Positions 49,913-59,175 of a stretch of DNA of 64,000 nucleotides are shown here, one piece after another. This DNA is from Eubacterium_G segne (lineage in GTDB: Bacteria > Bacillota > Clostridia > Lachnospirales > Lachnospiraceae). Numbering within the stretch: position 1 is the first letter of the stretch; each line of letters starts with the position of its first letter. Made by a program: the position numbers and the translations under genes. The DNA lies in the NCBI RefSeq assembly GCF_014287775.1, contig NZ_JACOOZ010000012.1, positions 6,290-70,289 on the forward strand. Direction: 5' to 3'. A model generated the notes under the pieces. The model saw only the letters and a program-made list of their open reading frames with translations, was not told where the DNA came from and did no database searches.

Positions 49913-52486
49913 ATGGGCGTACTTAGCAAAATAATAGGAACGTATAGCGAGCGTGAATTAAAAAGACATAAGCCAACATTAAATAAAATATTGGAATTGA
50001 GACCGGAGATGCAGAAGTTAAGCGATGAGGAAATGAGAGCAAAGACTTCTGAATTTAAGGAAAGACTTAGTGCAGGAGAAACTTTAGATGACATACTTCC
50101 GGAGGCATATGCATTAGTTCGTGAAGCAACTAAAAGAACTCTTGGAACAGAACATTATCCTTGCCAGATTTTAGGCGGTATTATTCTCCATGAAGGACGT
50201 ATTGCTGAAATGAAGACAGGTGAAGGAAAAACACAGACCTGCTTACTTCCGGCATATCTTAATGCACTTACAGGAAAAGGCGTTCATATTGTTACAGTAA
50301 ACGAATATCTGGCAACCCGAGATGCTGAATGGATGGGTCAGGTTCACAGATTTTTAGGACTTACGGTAGGTTGCGTATTAGCAGATATGGATCATGATGC
50401 TAAGAAGGCAGCATATGAGTGCGATATAACATATATTACTAACAATGAATTAGGCTTTGATTATCTTAGAGATAACATGGTTGTATATAAGGAACAGTTG
50501 GTACAGCGTGGTCTTTCATACTGTATTATCGATGAGGTTGACTCTGTTCTTATTGATGAGGCAAGAACACCTCTTATTATTTCAGGACAAAGTGGCAAAT
50601 CAACTAAGTTATATGAAATGTGTGATATTCTTGCAAGACAGATGGAAAGAGGAACAGCTAATCCTGAACTTAGCAAGATGGATGCCATTATGGGAGTTGA
50701 CATTGAAGAAGATGGTGATTTTCTCGTAAATGAGAAGGACAAGATAGTTACCCTTACTGCAGACGGTATTGCGAAGGTTGAAAAGTTCTTCCATATTGAC
50801 AACTATGCAGATGCTGAAAACCTTGAACTTCAGCATAACGTAATACTTGCCCTTAGAGCTCATAATCTTATGCATAGAGATCAGGATTATGTAGTAAAGG
50901 ATGACGAAGTTTTAATCGTTGATGAATTTACAGGACGTATTATGCCGGGTAGAAGATATTCCGACGGACTTCATCAGGCAATTGAAGCAAAGGAACATGT
51001 AAAGGTAAACAGAGAAAGCAAGACTCTTGCAACTATCACCTTCCAGAACTTCTTTAACAAGTATGAAAAGAAGGCAGGTATGACAGGTACTGCCCTTACT
51101 GAAGAAAAGGAATTTAGAGATATTTACAGCATGGACGTAGTTGAAATTCCAACTAACAGGCCGATTGCAAGAATTGACCATGAAGATGCTGTATTTAAAA
51201 CAAAGCGTGGGAAATTACATGCAGTTATAAATGAAATAGAAGAATCATATAAGAAGGGACAGCCTGTTTTGGTTGGTACCATTAATATTGATTCATCAGA
51301 AGAAATCAGTTCATTACTTAAGAAAAGAGGAATACCTCATAAAGTATTGAATGCTAAATATCATGAGTTAGAGGCTGAAATTGTTGCTCAGGCAGGACAG
51401 CATGGAGCTGTAACTATTGCCACTAACATGGCAGGTCGTGGTACCGATATTAAACTTGATGATGATGCAAGAGCTACCGGTGGACTTAAGATAGTAGGAA
51501 CAGAAAGACATGAATCACGTCGTATCGATAATCAGTTACGTGGACGTTCCGGTCGTCAGGGAGATGTAGGTGAGTCTAAATTCTTCATTTCTCTTGAAGA
51601 TGATATTATGAGATTGTTTGCATCTGAGAAACTTATGTCAGTGTTTAATGCATTGGGAGTTCCTGAAGATGAAGAGTTACATCACAAGGCTCTTACGAAG
51701 ACAATTGAAAAAGCACAGAAGAAGATTGAAGGAAACAACTTTGGTATTAGAAAGAACCTTATGGAATACGATAAGGTTAATAACGATCAGAGAGAAATCA
51801 TTTACGCAGAAAGAGCAAGAGTGTTAAATGGTGAAAACATGAGAGATGCCATCATAAAGATGATTTATGATATTATTGAATCTCAGGTTGATATGTTTAT
51901 TAGAGATGATCAGGCACCAAAGGATTGGGATATGTCAGGACTTTCACAGTCAATGCTGGAAATCATTCCGTTTAAGCTTAACCTTACTGAAGCAGATATT
52001 GAAAAGTTATCAAAATCAGAATTTAAGCAGATGTTAAAGGAAGAAGCCGTTAAATTATATGAAATGAAGGAAGCTGAATTCCCTGAACCTGAGCATATCA
52101 GAGAATTAGAAAGAATTGTTCTTCTTAAGGTTATTGACAGAAAGTGGATGGATCACTTAGATGACTTAGAACAGTTAAAACAAGGTATCGGTCTTATGGC
52201 ATACGGACAGAGAGATCCGGCTGTAGAGTACAAGATACAGGGCTTTGAAATGTTTAATATAATGATTGACAATATCAAGATAGATACTGTTAAAACCTTA
52301 TATCATATTCAGGTTGAGCAGAAAGTTGAACGTGAAGAGGTTGCTGAAGTTACAGGAACTAACAAGGATGACAACGGAGGCGTTAAGAAACCAAAGCAGA
52401 GAGCAGAAGCAAAGATATATCCTAATGATCCTTGCCCTTGTGGAAGTGGAAAGAAATATAAGAACTGTTGCGGAAGAAAAGCATAG
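49913..52486 (+). CDS. secA: Preprotein translocase ATPase SecA
   Basis: An 857-residue SecA, the motor that pushes preproteins through SecYEG. Walker A appears as EMKTGEGKTQTCLLPAYLNALTGKGVH (about residue 100), Walker B as YCIIDEVDSVLIDEARTPLIISG (about 205), ATNMAGRGTDIKL and RQGDVGESKFF in the second nucleotide domain (about 500-555). The helical scaffold contains RKWMDHLDDLEQLKQGI. A zinc-binding SEC-C tail ends the protein (CPCGSGKKYKNCC), used for SecB or ribosome contact. GAGGAG precedes the ATG. prfB follows after a terminator, a common order in Firmicutes. Confidence 0.97.
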   Translation: MGVLSKIIGTYSERELKRHKPTLNKILELRPEMQKLSDEEMRAKTSEFKERLSAGETLDDILPEAYALVREATKRTLGTEHYPCQILGGIILHEGRIAEMKTGEGKTQTCLLPAYLNALTGKGVHIVTVNEYLATRDAEWMGQVHRFLGLTVGCVLADMDHDAKKAAYECDITYITNNELGFDYLRDNMVVYKEQLVQRGLSYCIIDEVDSVLIDEARTPLIISGQSGKSTKLYEMCDILARQMERGTANPELSKMDAIMGVDIEEDGDFLVNEKDKIVTLTADGIAKVEKFFHIDNYADAENLELQHNVILALRAHNLMHRDQDYVVKDDEVLIVDEFTGRIMPGRRYSDGLHQAIEAKEHVKVNRESKTLATITFQNFFNKYEKKAGMTGTALTEEKEFRDIYSMDVVEIPTNRPIARIDHEDAVFKTKRGKLHAVINEIEESYKKGQPVLVGTINIDSSEEISSLLKKRGIPHKVLNAKYHELEAEIVAQAGQHGAVTIATNMAGRGTDIKLDDDARATGGLKIVGTERHESRRIDNQLRGRSGRQGDVGESKFFISLEDDIMRLFASEKLMSVFNALGVPEDEELHHKALTKTIEKAQKKIEGNNFGIRKNLMEYDKVNNDQREIIYAERARVLNGENMRDAIIKMIYDIIESQVDMFIRDDQAPKDWDMSGLSQSMLEIIPFKLNLTEADIEKLSKSEFKQMLKEEAVKLYEMKEAEFPEPEHIRELERIVLLKVIDRKWMDHLDDLEQLKQGIGLMAYGQRDPAVEYKIQGFEMFNIMIDNIKIDTVKTLYHIQVEQKVEREEVAEVTGTNKDDNGGVKKPKQRAEAKIYPNDPCPCGSGKKYKNCCGRKA

Positions 52487-52504
52487 AAATCTATGATTTA
52501 TTGT

Positions 52505-52531
52505 AAAAGAGACGGGCAATGCCCGTCTTTT
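52505..52531 (+). terminator. Terminator of secA
   Basis: GACGGGC-AAT-GCCCGTC (52511-52527), flanked by AAAAGA and TTTTGC. Confidence 0.85.
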
Positions 52532-52593
52532 GCAATATTATATCAATGTAATTAATCAGCCTTAAATATGGGCGGTGAAGTTAAGGAGTTTTC

Positions 52594-53712
52594 GTGGTTG
52601 AATTAGATCAGTATAAATATCAGTGGAACCAGTATAAAGACAGTGTTAAGGAATTAGAGGCATCCTTTAACATTGAGGTAAAAAAAGAACGGTTAGAAGA
52701 AATAGAGGCTTCAATGGAGGAACAGGATTTTTGGGAGGATGTGGAAAAATCCCAAAAACTTACAAAAGAAATGAAGCAGTTAAAAAACAGCCTTGATACA
52801 ATTAATGGTCTTGTGGAGCAGTATAACGAAATAGGAGTTTTAATTGAAATGGGGGAAGAAGAGGAAGATTTAAGTATAGTAGATGAAGTTGAAAATGAAT
52901 TAAAAGATTTTATTGAAAATTTTGAAAAAGTGAAGATTCAGACCCTGCTTTCAGGAGAGTATGACAAATACGATGCAATATTAAAAATTAACGCAGGTGC
53001 AGGTGGCACGGAATCCTGCGACTGGGCAGGAATGCTTTATAGAATGTACACCAGATGGGCGGAGAGCAAGGGCTTTGAGACAGAAGTTATTGATTATTTA
53101 GATGGAGATGAAGCCGGCATAAAATCAATAACCTTTCAGGTAAAAGGTGAAAATGCTTTTGGTTATTTAAAATCAGAAAAAGGAGTACACAGACTGGTTA
53201 GGATTTCGCCTTTTAATGCAGCAGGAAAAAGACAGACATCTTTTGCTTCCTGTGATGTAATGCCTGATATTGAAGAAGATCTGGATGTGGAAATAAATGA
53301 TGACGATATAAGAATTGATACATATCGTTCAAGCGGAGCAGGAGGACAGCATATTAATAAAACATCATCGGCAATAAGAATAACCCACCTTCCAACAGGA
53401 ATAGTTGTACAGTGTCAGAATGAACGTTCCCAGCTTCAAAATAAAGACAAGGCAATGAAAATGTTAAAGGCAAAACTATATATACTTAAAAAGCAGGAAG
53501 AAGAGGAAAAGCGCTCAGGCATAAGAGGCGAAGTTAAAGAAATAGGATGGGGAAATCAAATCCGCTCCTATGTAATGCAACCTTATACTATGGTAAAAGA
53601 TCATAGAACCGGAGAAGAAGTTACAGATGTAGGTAAGGTAATGGACGGATACATTGATCCATTCATAAATTCCTACTTAAAATGGCTTAATATAGACAAA
53701 GATAAACAATAA
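52594..53712 (+). CDS. prfB: Peptide chain release factor 2
   Basis: A 372-residue RF2 that ends translation at UAA and UGA. The stop-recognition motif appears as VRISPFN (SPF, about 208) and the hydrolysis loop as RSSGAGGQHINKTSSAIR (GGQ, about 250). The frame is continuous from a GTG start with AAGGAG five bases upstream. The programmed +1 frameshift near codon 25, with its in-frame UGA, found in many bacteria is absent: that region reads LEASFNIEVKKERL without a stop. It lies after secA, the usual Firmicute order. Confidence 0.95.
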   Translation: MVELDQYKYQWNQYKDSVKELEASFNIEVKKERLEEIEASMEEQDFWEDVEKSQKLTKEMKQLKNSLDTINGLVEQYNEIGVLIEMGEEEEDLSIVDEVENELKDFIENFEKVKIQTLLSGEYDKYDAILKINAGAGGTESCDWAGMLYRMYTRWAESKGFETEVIDYLDGDEAGIKSITFQVKGENAFGYLKSEKGVHRLVRISPFNAAGKRQTSFASCDVMPDIEEDLDVEINDDDIRIDTYRSSGAGGQHINKTSSAIRITHLPTGIVVQCQNERSQLQNKDKAMKMLKAKLYILKKQEEEEKRSGIRGEVKEIGWGNQIRSYVMQPYTMVKDHRTGEEVTDVGKVMDGYIDPFINSYLKWLNIDKDKQ

Positions 53713-53714
53713 TA

Positions 53715-53775
53715 TTGATAATTGTTTATATCCGTGCTAAAATCTACGAGTGTGTGATTACTAAAGTTTCTTTAG
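53715..53775 (+). promoter_or_regulatory. Promoter and leader hairpin of the hom operon
   Basis: TTGATA (53715-53720) and TAAAAT (53738-53743) are 17 bases apart. The leader then contains a perfect small hairpin CTAAAG-TTT-CTTTAG (53761-53775). No T-box or known riboswitch motif is seen. Confidence 0.55.
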
Positions 53776-53851
53776 AATCCTGTAGTTGTGGCACGTGGCA
53801 ACATCTGCAGTTGCAAATACCCAAAATTATAATGACAAGCGAGGAGTAAAT

Positions 53852-55051
53852 ATGATTAAAGTTGCAATCTTAGGATATGGAACAGTAGGTTCCGGAGTTT
53901 TTGAAATTATTAGAGAAAATAAAGATTTAATTGCTGCAAATGCAGGTGAAGAAATTGAAGTAAAATATGTATTAGACTTAAGAGATTTTCCGGGAGACCC
54001 TTGTGAAAATGTTTTAGTTCATGATTATAATATTATTTTAGAAGACCCTGAGGTTGAAATCGTAATCGAAGTAATGGGTGGATTAAAGCCGGCATATGAT
54101 TTTGTAAAGGCAGCCCTTGACGCAGGAAAGAGTGTATGTACATCAAATAAGGAACTGGTGGCAAAGCATGGAGCTGAATTAATAAGAATTGCAAAGAGCC
54201 ATAACAGAAATTTCCTTTTTGAGGCATCTGTAGGTGGCGGAATCCCTATTATCAGACCGATTAACATGCACATTACAGCTGACAAAATCTGCGAAATAAC
54301 AGGAATATTAAATGGAACAACTAACTATATCCTTACAAAGATGGATAAAGAAGGAGCAGATTTTGCAAGTACACTTAAACAGGCACAGGATTTAGGATAT
54401 GCTGAAAGAAATCCTGAGGCAGATATAGAAGGTTTTGATGCTGTAAGAAAAATTGCTATTTTAGCATCATTAGCTAAAGGTAAGACTGTTGATTTTGAAG
54501 AAATTTACACAGAGGGAATTTCAAATATAACAGATATAGACTTTAAATATGCAAAAACAATGAACAAATCAATAAAGCTTCTTGGAAAATGCAAGAATGA
54601 AGATGATGGTGTCGTAGCTTCAGTGGCACCTAGGTTATTATCCCAGGAGCATCCTCTTTACAATGTTAATGGTGTTGTAAATGGTATATTGGTACGTGGA
54701 AACATGGTTGGAGATTTAGTGTTTATTGGAAGCGGAGCAGGAAAACTCCCTACAGCCAGCGCAGTTGTATCTGATGTGGTAGACGCTGTAAGACACTTAA
54801 ATGTGTCAACAACAGTTATGTGGGATGAGGAAAAATTGGAATTAGAAGATTTTTCTAAATCAAAGAAACATTTCTTTGTAAGAACAAAGGCAGATAAAAA
54901 GGATATTGAAAGCATATTTGGAAATGTAGAGTACGTTGATGCGGGAATATCAGGAGAAACAGGCTTTATTACGGAGAAAATAAGCGAAGAAAAGTTTAGT
55001 GAAAAGGCAGATAAATTAGGCATTATCTCAAGAATAAGAATTGAGGGATAA
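53852..55051 (+). CDS. hom: Homoserine dehydrogenase
   Basis: A 399-residue NAD(P)-dependent enzyme reducing aspartate semialdehyde to homoserine. The Rossmann start is MIKVAILGYGTVGSGV (1-16). The homoserine-binding core includes SNKELVAKHG (about 98), EASVGGGIPIIRP (about 125), LNGTTNYILTKM (about 150) and PEADIEGFDAVRKIAILA (about 190). A C-terminal ACT-like domain (about 330-399) suggests feedback by threonine. The ATG has GAGGAG upstream; the open frame extends further but lacks a site. The next genes, an ApgM-type protein and aspartate kinase, complete the branch to threonine. Confidence 0.95.
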   Translation: MIKVAILGYGTVGSGVFEIIRENKDLIAANAGEEIEVKYVLDLRDFPGDPCENVLVHDYNIILEDPEVEIVIEVMGGLKPAYDFVKAALDAGKSVCTSNKELVAKHGAELIRIAKSHNRNFLFEASVGGGIPIIRPINMHITADKICEITGILNGTTNYILTKMDKEGADFASTLKQAQDLGYAERNPEADIEGFDAVRKIAILASLAKGKTVDFEEIYTEGISNITDIDFKYAKTMNKSIKLLGKCKNEDDGVVASVAPRLLSQEHPLYNVNGVVNGILVRGNMVGDLVFIGSGAGKLPTASAVVSDVVDAVRHLNVSTTVMWDEEKLELEDFSKSKKHFFVRTKADKKDIESIFGNVEYVDAGISGETGFITEKISEEKFSEKADKLGIISRIRIEG

Positions 55052-55102
55052 GACCTATAAATCATAAATATAATAGACTTATTCTATATGTGAGGAGAAG
55101 CG

Positions 55103-56305
55103 ATGAAGTATATAGTTGTATTAGGAGATGGGATGGCTGACAAGCCTATTGAAGAGTTGGGAAACAAAACACCATTAGAGTATGCTGACACACCTACCAT
55201 GGACAGATTGTCAAAGGTATCAGAGGTGGGATTGGTACATACCATACCTAAGGGGATGAAACCGGGGAGTGATACCGCGAACCTTTCAGTATTAGGATAT
55301 GACCCTAAAAAGTATTACACAGGGCGTTCACCTCTTGAAGCATTAAGTATAGGTGTTGATATGAAAACTACGGATGTTGCTTTAAGATGCAATATTGTTA
55401 CAGTTTCCACAGACGACCTGCCATACGAAGAAAAGACTATAATAGATCACAGTGCCAGTGAAATAAGCACAGAAGATGCAGCTATTTTGTTAGAGGCTGT
55501 TAGAAAAGAACTTGAAACGGATACTTATAAATTTTATGTGGGAACAAGTTACAGACATCTCACAATATGGGATAATGGAGAGGTAGTTGACTTAACACCA
55601 CCTCATGATGTTTTAGGACAAAAAATTGGTCAGTATTTACCAAAAGACGAAGTTTTAAGGGAAATGCAGAAGAAGAGCTATGATATTTTAGCTAATCATC
55701 CAATAAATATTGATAGAATGAAGAAAGGACTTAACCCTGCTAACTCATTATGGTTTTGGGGAGCAGGAACAAGACCTTGTGTAACTTCTTTTGAAGAAAA
55801 GAACAATAAAAAAGGAGCTATGATATCAGCAGTGGATTTGTTAAAGGGAATTGCTGTTGGTGCAGGCATGAAAGTTATAGAAGTTGAAGGTGCCACAGGA
55901 GGACTTGAAACTAACTATGAGGGAAAGGCTTCAGCAGCAGTAGATGTACTTTTAAATGAAGGCTATGATTTGGCATATGTTCACGTAGAAGCACCGGATG
56001 AAATGGGACATCAGGGTAGCGTTGAAAGAAAAGTAAAGGCTATTGAAAATCTTGATAAAAGGGTGATTAAGGTTATAACTGAAGCTATGGATAAGTCAGG
56101 AGAGGATTACAGATTGTTAGTTATGCCTGATCATCCTACACCTATTTGCGTTAGAACCCATACAAGTGATCCGGTTCCATATATGCTTTATGATAGCACG
56201 GATTTAAAGGATGAAAAGCATGACTACAATGAAAAGTGTGGAAAAGAAAGCGGACTTTTTATGGCAAATGGTTATGAAATGATGGATTATCTTTTGTCAA
56301 AATAA
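55103..56305 (+). CDS. apgM: Cofactor-independent phosphoglycerate mutase family protein (possible homoserine kinase analogue)
   Basis: A 400-residue alkaline-phosphatase superfamily protein of the ApgM type (COG3635). Metal-site segments are VVLGDGMADKPIEELG (4-19), the nucleophile region GSDTANLSVLGYDP (about 57), HVEAPDEMGHQGSVERKVKAIE (about 293) and VMPDHPTPICVRTHTSDPVP (about 345). By sequence alone it would be a phosphoglycerate mutase. Yet this subgroup often lies between hom and aspartate kinase in genomes lacking ThrB, and has been proposed to phosphorylate homoserine. That fits here, where it sits between hom and lysC. GAGGAG precedes the ATG. Confidence 0.8.
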   Translation: MKYIVVLGDGMADKPIEELGNKTPLEYADTPTMDRLSKVSEVGLVHTIPKGMKPGSDTANLSVLGYDPKKYYTGRSPLEALSIGVDMKTTDVALRCNIVTVSTDDLPYEEKTIIDHSASEISTEDAAILLEAVRKELETDTYKFYVGTSYRHLTIWDNGEVVDLTPPHDVLGQKIGQYLPKDEVLREMQKKSYDILANHPINIDRMKKGLNPANSLWFWGAGTRPCVTSFEEKNNKKGAMISAVDLLKGIAVGAGMKVIEVEGATGGLETNYEGKASAAVDVLLNEGYDLAYVHVEAPDEMGHQGSVERKVKAIENLDKRVIKVITEAMDKSGEDYRLLVMPDHPTPICVRTHTSDPVPYMLYDSTDLKDEKHDYNEKCGKESGLFMANGYEMMDYLLSK

Positions 56306-56354
56306 TAATAAAAATTCATATACTAAAATATATAAGCGAAGGGAAACAAAAATC

Positions 56355-57683
56355 ATGAAAGAAACAAAAGTTGTTAAATTTGGTGGAAGCTCATTAGCTG
56401 ATGCAAAGCAGTTTAAGAAGGTAGCAGATATCATTCTTGCAGACCCTACCAGACGCTTTGTTGTAGCATCTGCACCAGGAAAACGTTTTGTTGAAGATAT
56501 AAAAGTAACAGATATGTTGTATAAATGCTATGAGTTGGCATCAGAAGGTGAAAACTTTGATGAAGAATTTCAGGCAATAAAAGACAGATTTAACGGAATT
56601 ATAAGTGAGTTAGGTATAGAAGATTTCTCCTTAGAGAAAGAATTCGAGGCAATTAAAGGTGCTTTTTCTCATATGGCAGGTAGGGATTACGCTGCAAGCC
56701 GTGGAGAATATTTAAACAGCATGGTTTTGGCAAAATATCTTGATTTTGATTTCATAGATGCTGCAAAATATGTGTTCTTTGATGAGTCAGGAAGCTTTGA
56801 CTGGGAAAAAACAGCTGAAAAGCTTGTGCCAAAGCTTGCTTCAACAGAATATGCAGTTATACCGGGATTTTATGGCTCAATGCCTAATGGTACCATAAAG
56901 ACATTTTCAAGAGGTGGCTCAGATGTAACAGGTTCAATTGTTGCAAGAGCAGCTTCTGCTAAGATATATGAAAACTGGACAGATGTTAGTGGATTCCTTA
57001 TTTGTGATCCTAGAATCATTAATAATCCGGAACCTATTAACACAATAACCTATGCTGAACTTAGAGAATTGGCATACATGGGTGCTACTGTATTACATGA
57101 AGATGCAATTTTCCCTGTACGTGCAGCAGGCATACCTGTAAATATTAAGAACACCAACTGCCCACAGGATAAGGGAACAATGATTGTATCTGAAACGGCA
57201 GAGCCTTGTGAGCATATTATTACAGGTATTGCAGGAAAGAAGGGAATGTCCGTAATCAATATTGAAAAGGATAAGATGAATAGCGAAGTGGGATTTGGAA
57301 GAAACGTACTTCGTGCCCTTGAAAAGAGCAATGTAAGCTTTGAACATATGCCATCAGGTGTAGATACCATGAGTGTGGTTATTCAGACAGATGCCCTAAC
57401 AGGAAAAGAGACAACTATTTTAGATGAAATCCGTTCAAGAGTTCATCCGGATCAGTTGTTTATAGAAAATGATCTGGCTCTTATTGCAGTTGTAGGTCGT
57501 GGAATGAAGAGTGCCAGGGGAACAGCAGCAATATTATTTACAGCATTAGCTGAAGCACGTGTAAATATCAAAATGATTGATCAGGGTTCATCGGAACTTA
57601 ATATAATAATCGGTGTTGATGATCAGGATTTTGAGGTTGCAATGCGCGCAATTTATAACGCATTTATTAAAGTAAAAAAATAA
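56355..57683 (+). CDS. lysC: Aspartate kinase
   Basis: A 442-residue monofunctional aspartokinase, which makes aspartyl phosphate, the first step to Lys, Met and Thr. The kinase domain opens VVKFGGSSLADAKQF (5-19) and includes SRGGSDVTGSIVARA (about 190) and NWTDVSGFLICDPR (about 213). Two ACT modules form the end (about 305-442; GMSVINIEKDKMNSEVGFGRNVLRAL and ALIAVVGRGMKSARGTAAILF), the site of allosteric control. It follows the ApgM-type gene by 49 bases and is probably the last gene of the hom operon. Its stop is next to the promoter of the FMN riboswitch. Confidence 0.94.
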   Translation: MKETKVVKFGGSSLADAKQFKKVADIILADPTRRFVVASAPGKRFVEDIKVTDMLYKCYELASEGENFDEEFQAIKDRFNGIISELGIEDFSLEKEFEAIKGAFSHMAGRDYAASRGEYLNSMVLAKYLDFDFIDAAKYVFFDESGSFDWEKTAEKLVPKLASTEYAVIPGFYGSMPNGTIKTFSRGGSDVTGSIVARAASAKIYENWTDVSGFLICDPRIINNPEPINTITYAELRELAYMGATVLHEDAIFPVRAAGIPVNIKNTNCPQDKGTMIVSETAEPCEHIITGIAGKKGMSVINIEKDKMNSEVGFGRNVLRALEKSNVSFEHMPSGVDTMSVVIQTDALTGKETTILDEIRSRVHPDQLFIENDLALIAVVGRGMKSARGTAAILFTALAEARVNIKMIDQGSSELNIIIGVDDQDFEVAMRAIYNAFIKVKK

Positions 57684-57685
57684 CA

Positions 57686-57714
57686 TTGACAAAAAAATAA
57701 CATAGTATTATCAT
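57686..57714 (+). promoter_or_regulatory. Promoter of the FMN riboswitch-ribU unit
   Basis: TTGACA (57686-57691) and TATCAT (57709-57714) at 17 bases. It begins three bases after the lysC stop. Confidence 0.6.
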
Positions 57715-57741
57715 AACTATTGAATAATTTAATACAGAAAA

Positions 57742-57872
57742 TTCTTCGGGGCAGGGTGCAATTCCCGATCGGCGGTTACAGTCCGCGAGCGTTTTACGCA
57801 GGACTTGATTTGGTTCAAGTCAGGATATGGTGAAAATCCATAACCGACAGTATAGTCTGGATGGTAGAAGAT
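57742..57872 (+). promoter_or_regulatory. FMN riboswitch (RFN element)
   Basis: All conserved parts of the RFN element are present in order: CTTCGGGGCAGGGTG, CCCGATCGGCGGT, AGTCCGCGAGC, CAGGATATGGTGAAA, ACCGACAGTATAGTCTGGAT and the closing AGAAG. It binds FMN and controls the riboflavin transporter gene ribU downstream, by way of the terminator at 57934-57961. Confidence 0.96.
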
Positions 57873-57886
57873 TTAGTAATATGATT

Positions 57887-57961
57887 TTTAGTACGCAATT
57901 TTGTACTAAATGTTATTGTGTTATGAAATTTTTAAGCCCTGAGTTATACTCAGGGCTTTTC
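57887..57961 (+). terminator. Expression platform of the FMN riboswitch
   Basis: A perfect 10-bp stem AAGCCCTGAG-TTATA-CTCAGGGCTT (57934-57958) with TT following is the terminator. An upstream hairpin TTTAGTAC...GTACTAAA (57887-57911) may take part in the switch. Confidence 0.85.
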
Positions 57962-58038
57962 TGATATTAGTAGAAATAATTAACTAATGCAGAATTAAAA
58001 AGAAGAATTTCCTGAGAAAAAGAAAGGAGATTATATTT

Positions 58039-58647
58039 ATGAAAGAATTATTCAACACAAAAAATCTTGTATTAATGGCGGTGTTTGCAGCATTAGGAGG
58101 AGTTCTTATGTTATGGGAATTTCCAATACCATTTATAGCACCGGGATTTTATGAAATGGACTTAAGCGAAGTGCCTGTACTTATAGGCTCCTTTATTGCC
58201 GGCCCTGTGGCAGGAGTTATAATGGAAGCGGTCAAAATTATCATTAAGATAATGATTAAAGGCACATCTACGGCATATGTTGGTGATTTCGCAAATTTCT
58301 GTATAGGATGCTGTTTCATAGTACCTGCAAGTATTATTTATAAGAAAATCAAAACAAAGAAGGGCGCATTGATAGGCGTATGTGCAGGAACCGTATTTAT
58401 GGCAGTAGCTGGCGTAGTGCTTAACTACTTCATTATGATACCATTTTATGTAAAAGCCTTTGGAACACCTCTTGATGGAATACTTGCCGCAGGAAAAAGC
58501 ATTAACCCTTTAGTAGGAAACAAGCTTTCATTTACAATTGTGTGTGTGGCACCATTTAATATTATAAAAGGTGTAATTGACAGTATAATTACATTTTTGC
58601 TGTATAAACGCATAAGCACTTTTATTAAAAGCATTGGACACAAATAA
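58039..58647 (+). CDS. ribU: Riboflavin ECF transporter S component
   Basis: A 202-residue membrane protein with six spans, matching RibU: LVLMAVFAALGGVLMLWEFPIPFIAPGF (the loop lying over the riboflavin pocket), EMDLSEVPVLIGSFIAGPVAGVIMEAVKIIIK, and the conserved AYVGDFANFCIGCCFIVPASIIYK. It binds riboflavin outside and passes it in with an ECF energising module encoded elsewhere. Control by the upstream FMN riboswitch confirms the substrate. AAAGGAG precedes the ATG. Confidence 0.95.
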   Translation: MKELFNTKNLVLMAVFAALGGVLMLWEFPIPFIAPGFYEMDLSEVPVLIGSFIAGPVAGVIMEAVKIIIKIMIKGTSTAYVGDFANFCIGCCFIVPASIIYKKIKTKKGALIGVCAGTVFMAVAGVVLNYFIMIPFYVKAFGTPLDGILAAGKSINPLVGNKLSFTIVCVAPFNIIKGVIDSIITFLLYKRISTFIKSIGHK

Positions 58648-58744
58648 ATATATAATTTGAAAATAATAAGAATATTGTTTATAATCATATTTGGGTTTAT
58701 AATATAGCCTTATGATTGTAAACAATATTTTTTTAGGAGCAAAT

Positions 58745-59167
58745 ATGATTTATGAGACAATGTCTCCAAAGGAGACTTTTGAATTAGGTAGAAAAATAGG
58801 ACTCGAAGCAAAAGCTGGGGAGATAATCTGTCTTGACGGAGACTTAGGTGTAGGAAAGACGGTGTTTACCCAGGGATTTGCCAAGGGACTTGGAATTGAC
58901 GAGGCTGTAAACAGTCCCACATTTACCATTATCCAGGAATATGATGAGGGGCGTCTGCCGTTATATCATTTTGACGTATATAGAATTGGTAATCCTGAAG
59001 AAATGTATGAAATAGGTTATGAAGACTATTTTTATGGTCAGGGAGTATGCCTTATAGAATGGGCAAAATTAATAGAGGAATTAATACCTGATGAAGCAAA
59101 AATTGTTTTGATTGAAAAAAACCTTGAAAATGGTCTTGATTATAGAAAAATAACTGTAAGTGATTAG
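58745..59167 (+). CDS. tsaE: tRNA t6A biosynthesis ATPase TsaE
   Basis: A 140-residue P-loop ATPase. Walker A is LDGDLGVGKTVFTQGFAKGLG (about 31-51), and the family signature SPTFTIIQEY and HFDVYRI (about 60-85) follows. It activates the TsaB-TsaD complex that adds threonylcarbamoyl to A37 of ANN-decoding tRNAs. AGGAG lies seven bases before the ATG at 58745; an ATG 33 bases earlier has no site. tsaB starts eight bases after the stop. Confidence 0.95.
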   Translation: MIYETMSPKETFELGRKIGLEAKAGEIICLDGDLGVGKTVFTQGFAKGLGIDEAVNSPTFTIIQEYDEGRLPLYHFDVYRIGNPEEMYEIGYEDYFYGQGVCLIEWAKLIEELIPDEAKIVLIEKNLENGLDYRKITVSD

Positions 59168-59175
59168 GAGAAAAA

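Noticed and set aside
53713..53851. T-box or lysine riboswitch before hom
   Set aside because: The 140-base leader lacks the T-box sequence and the lysine element core.
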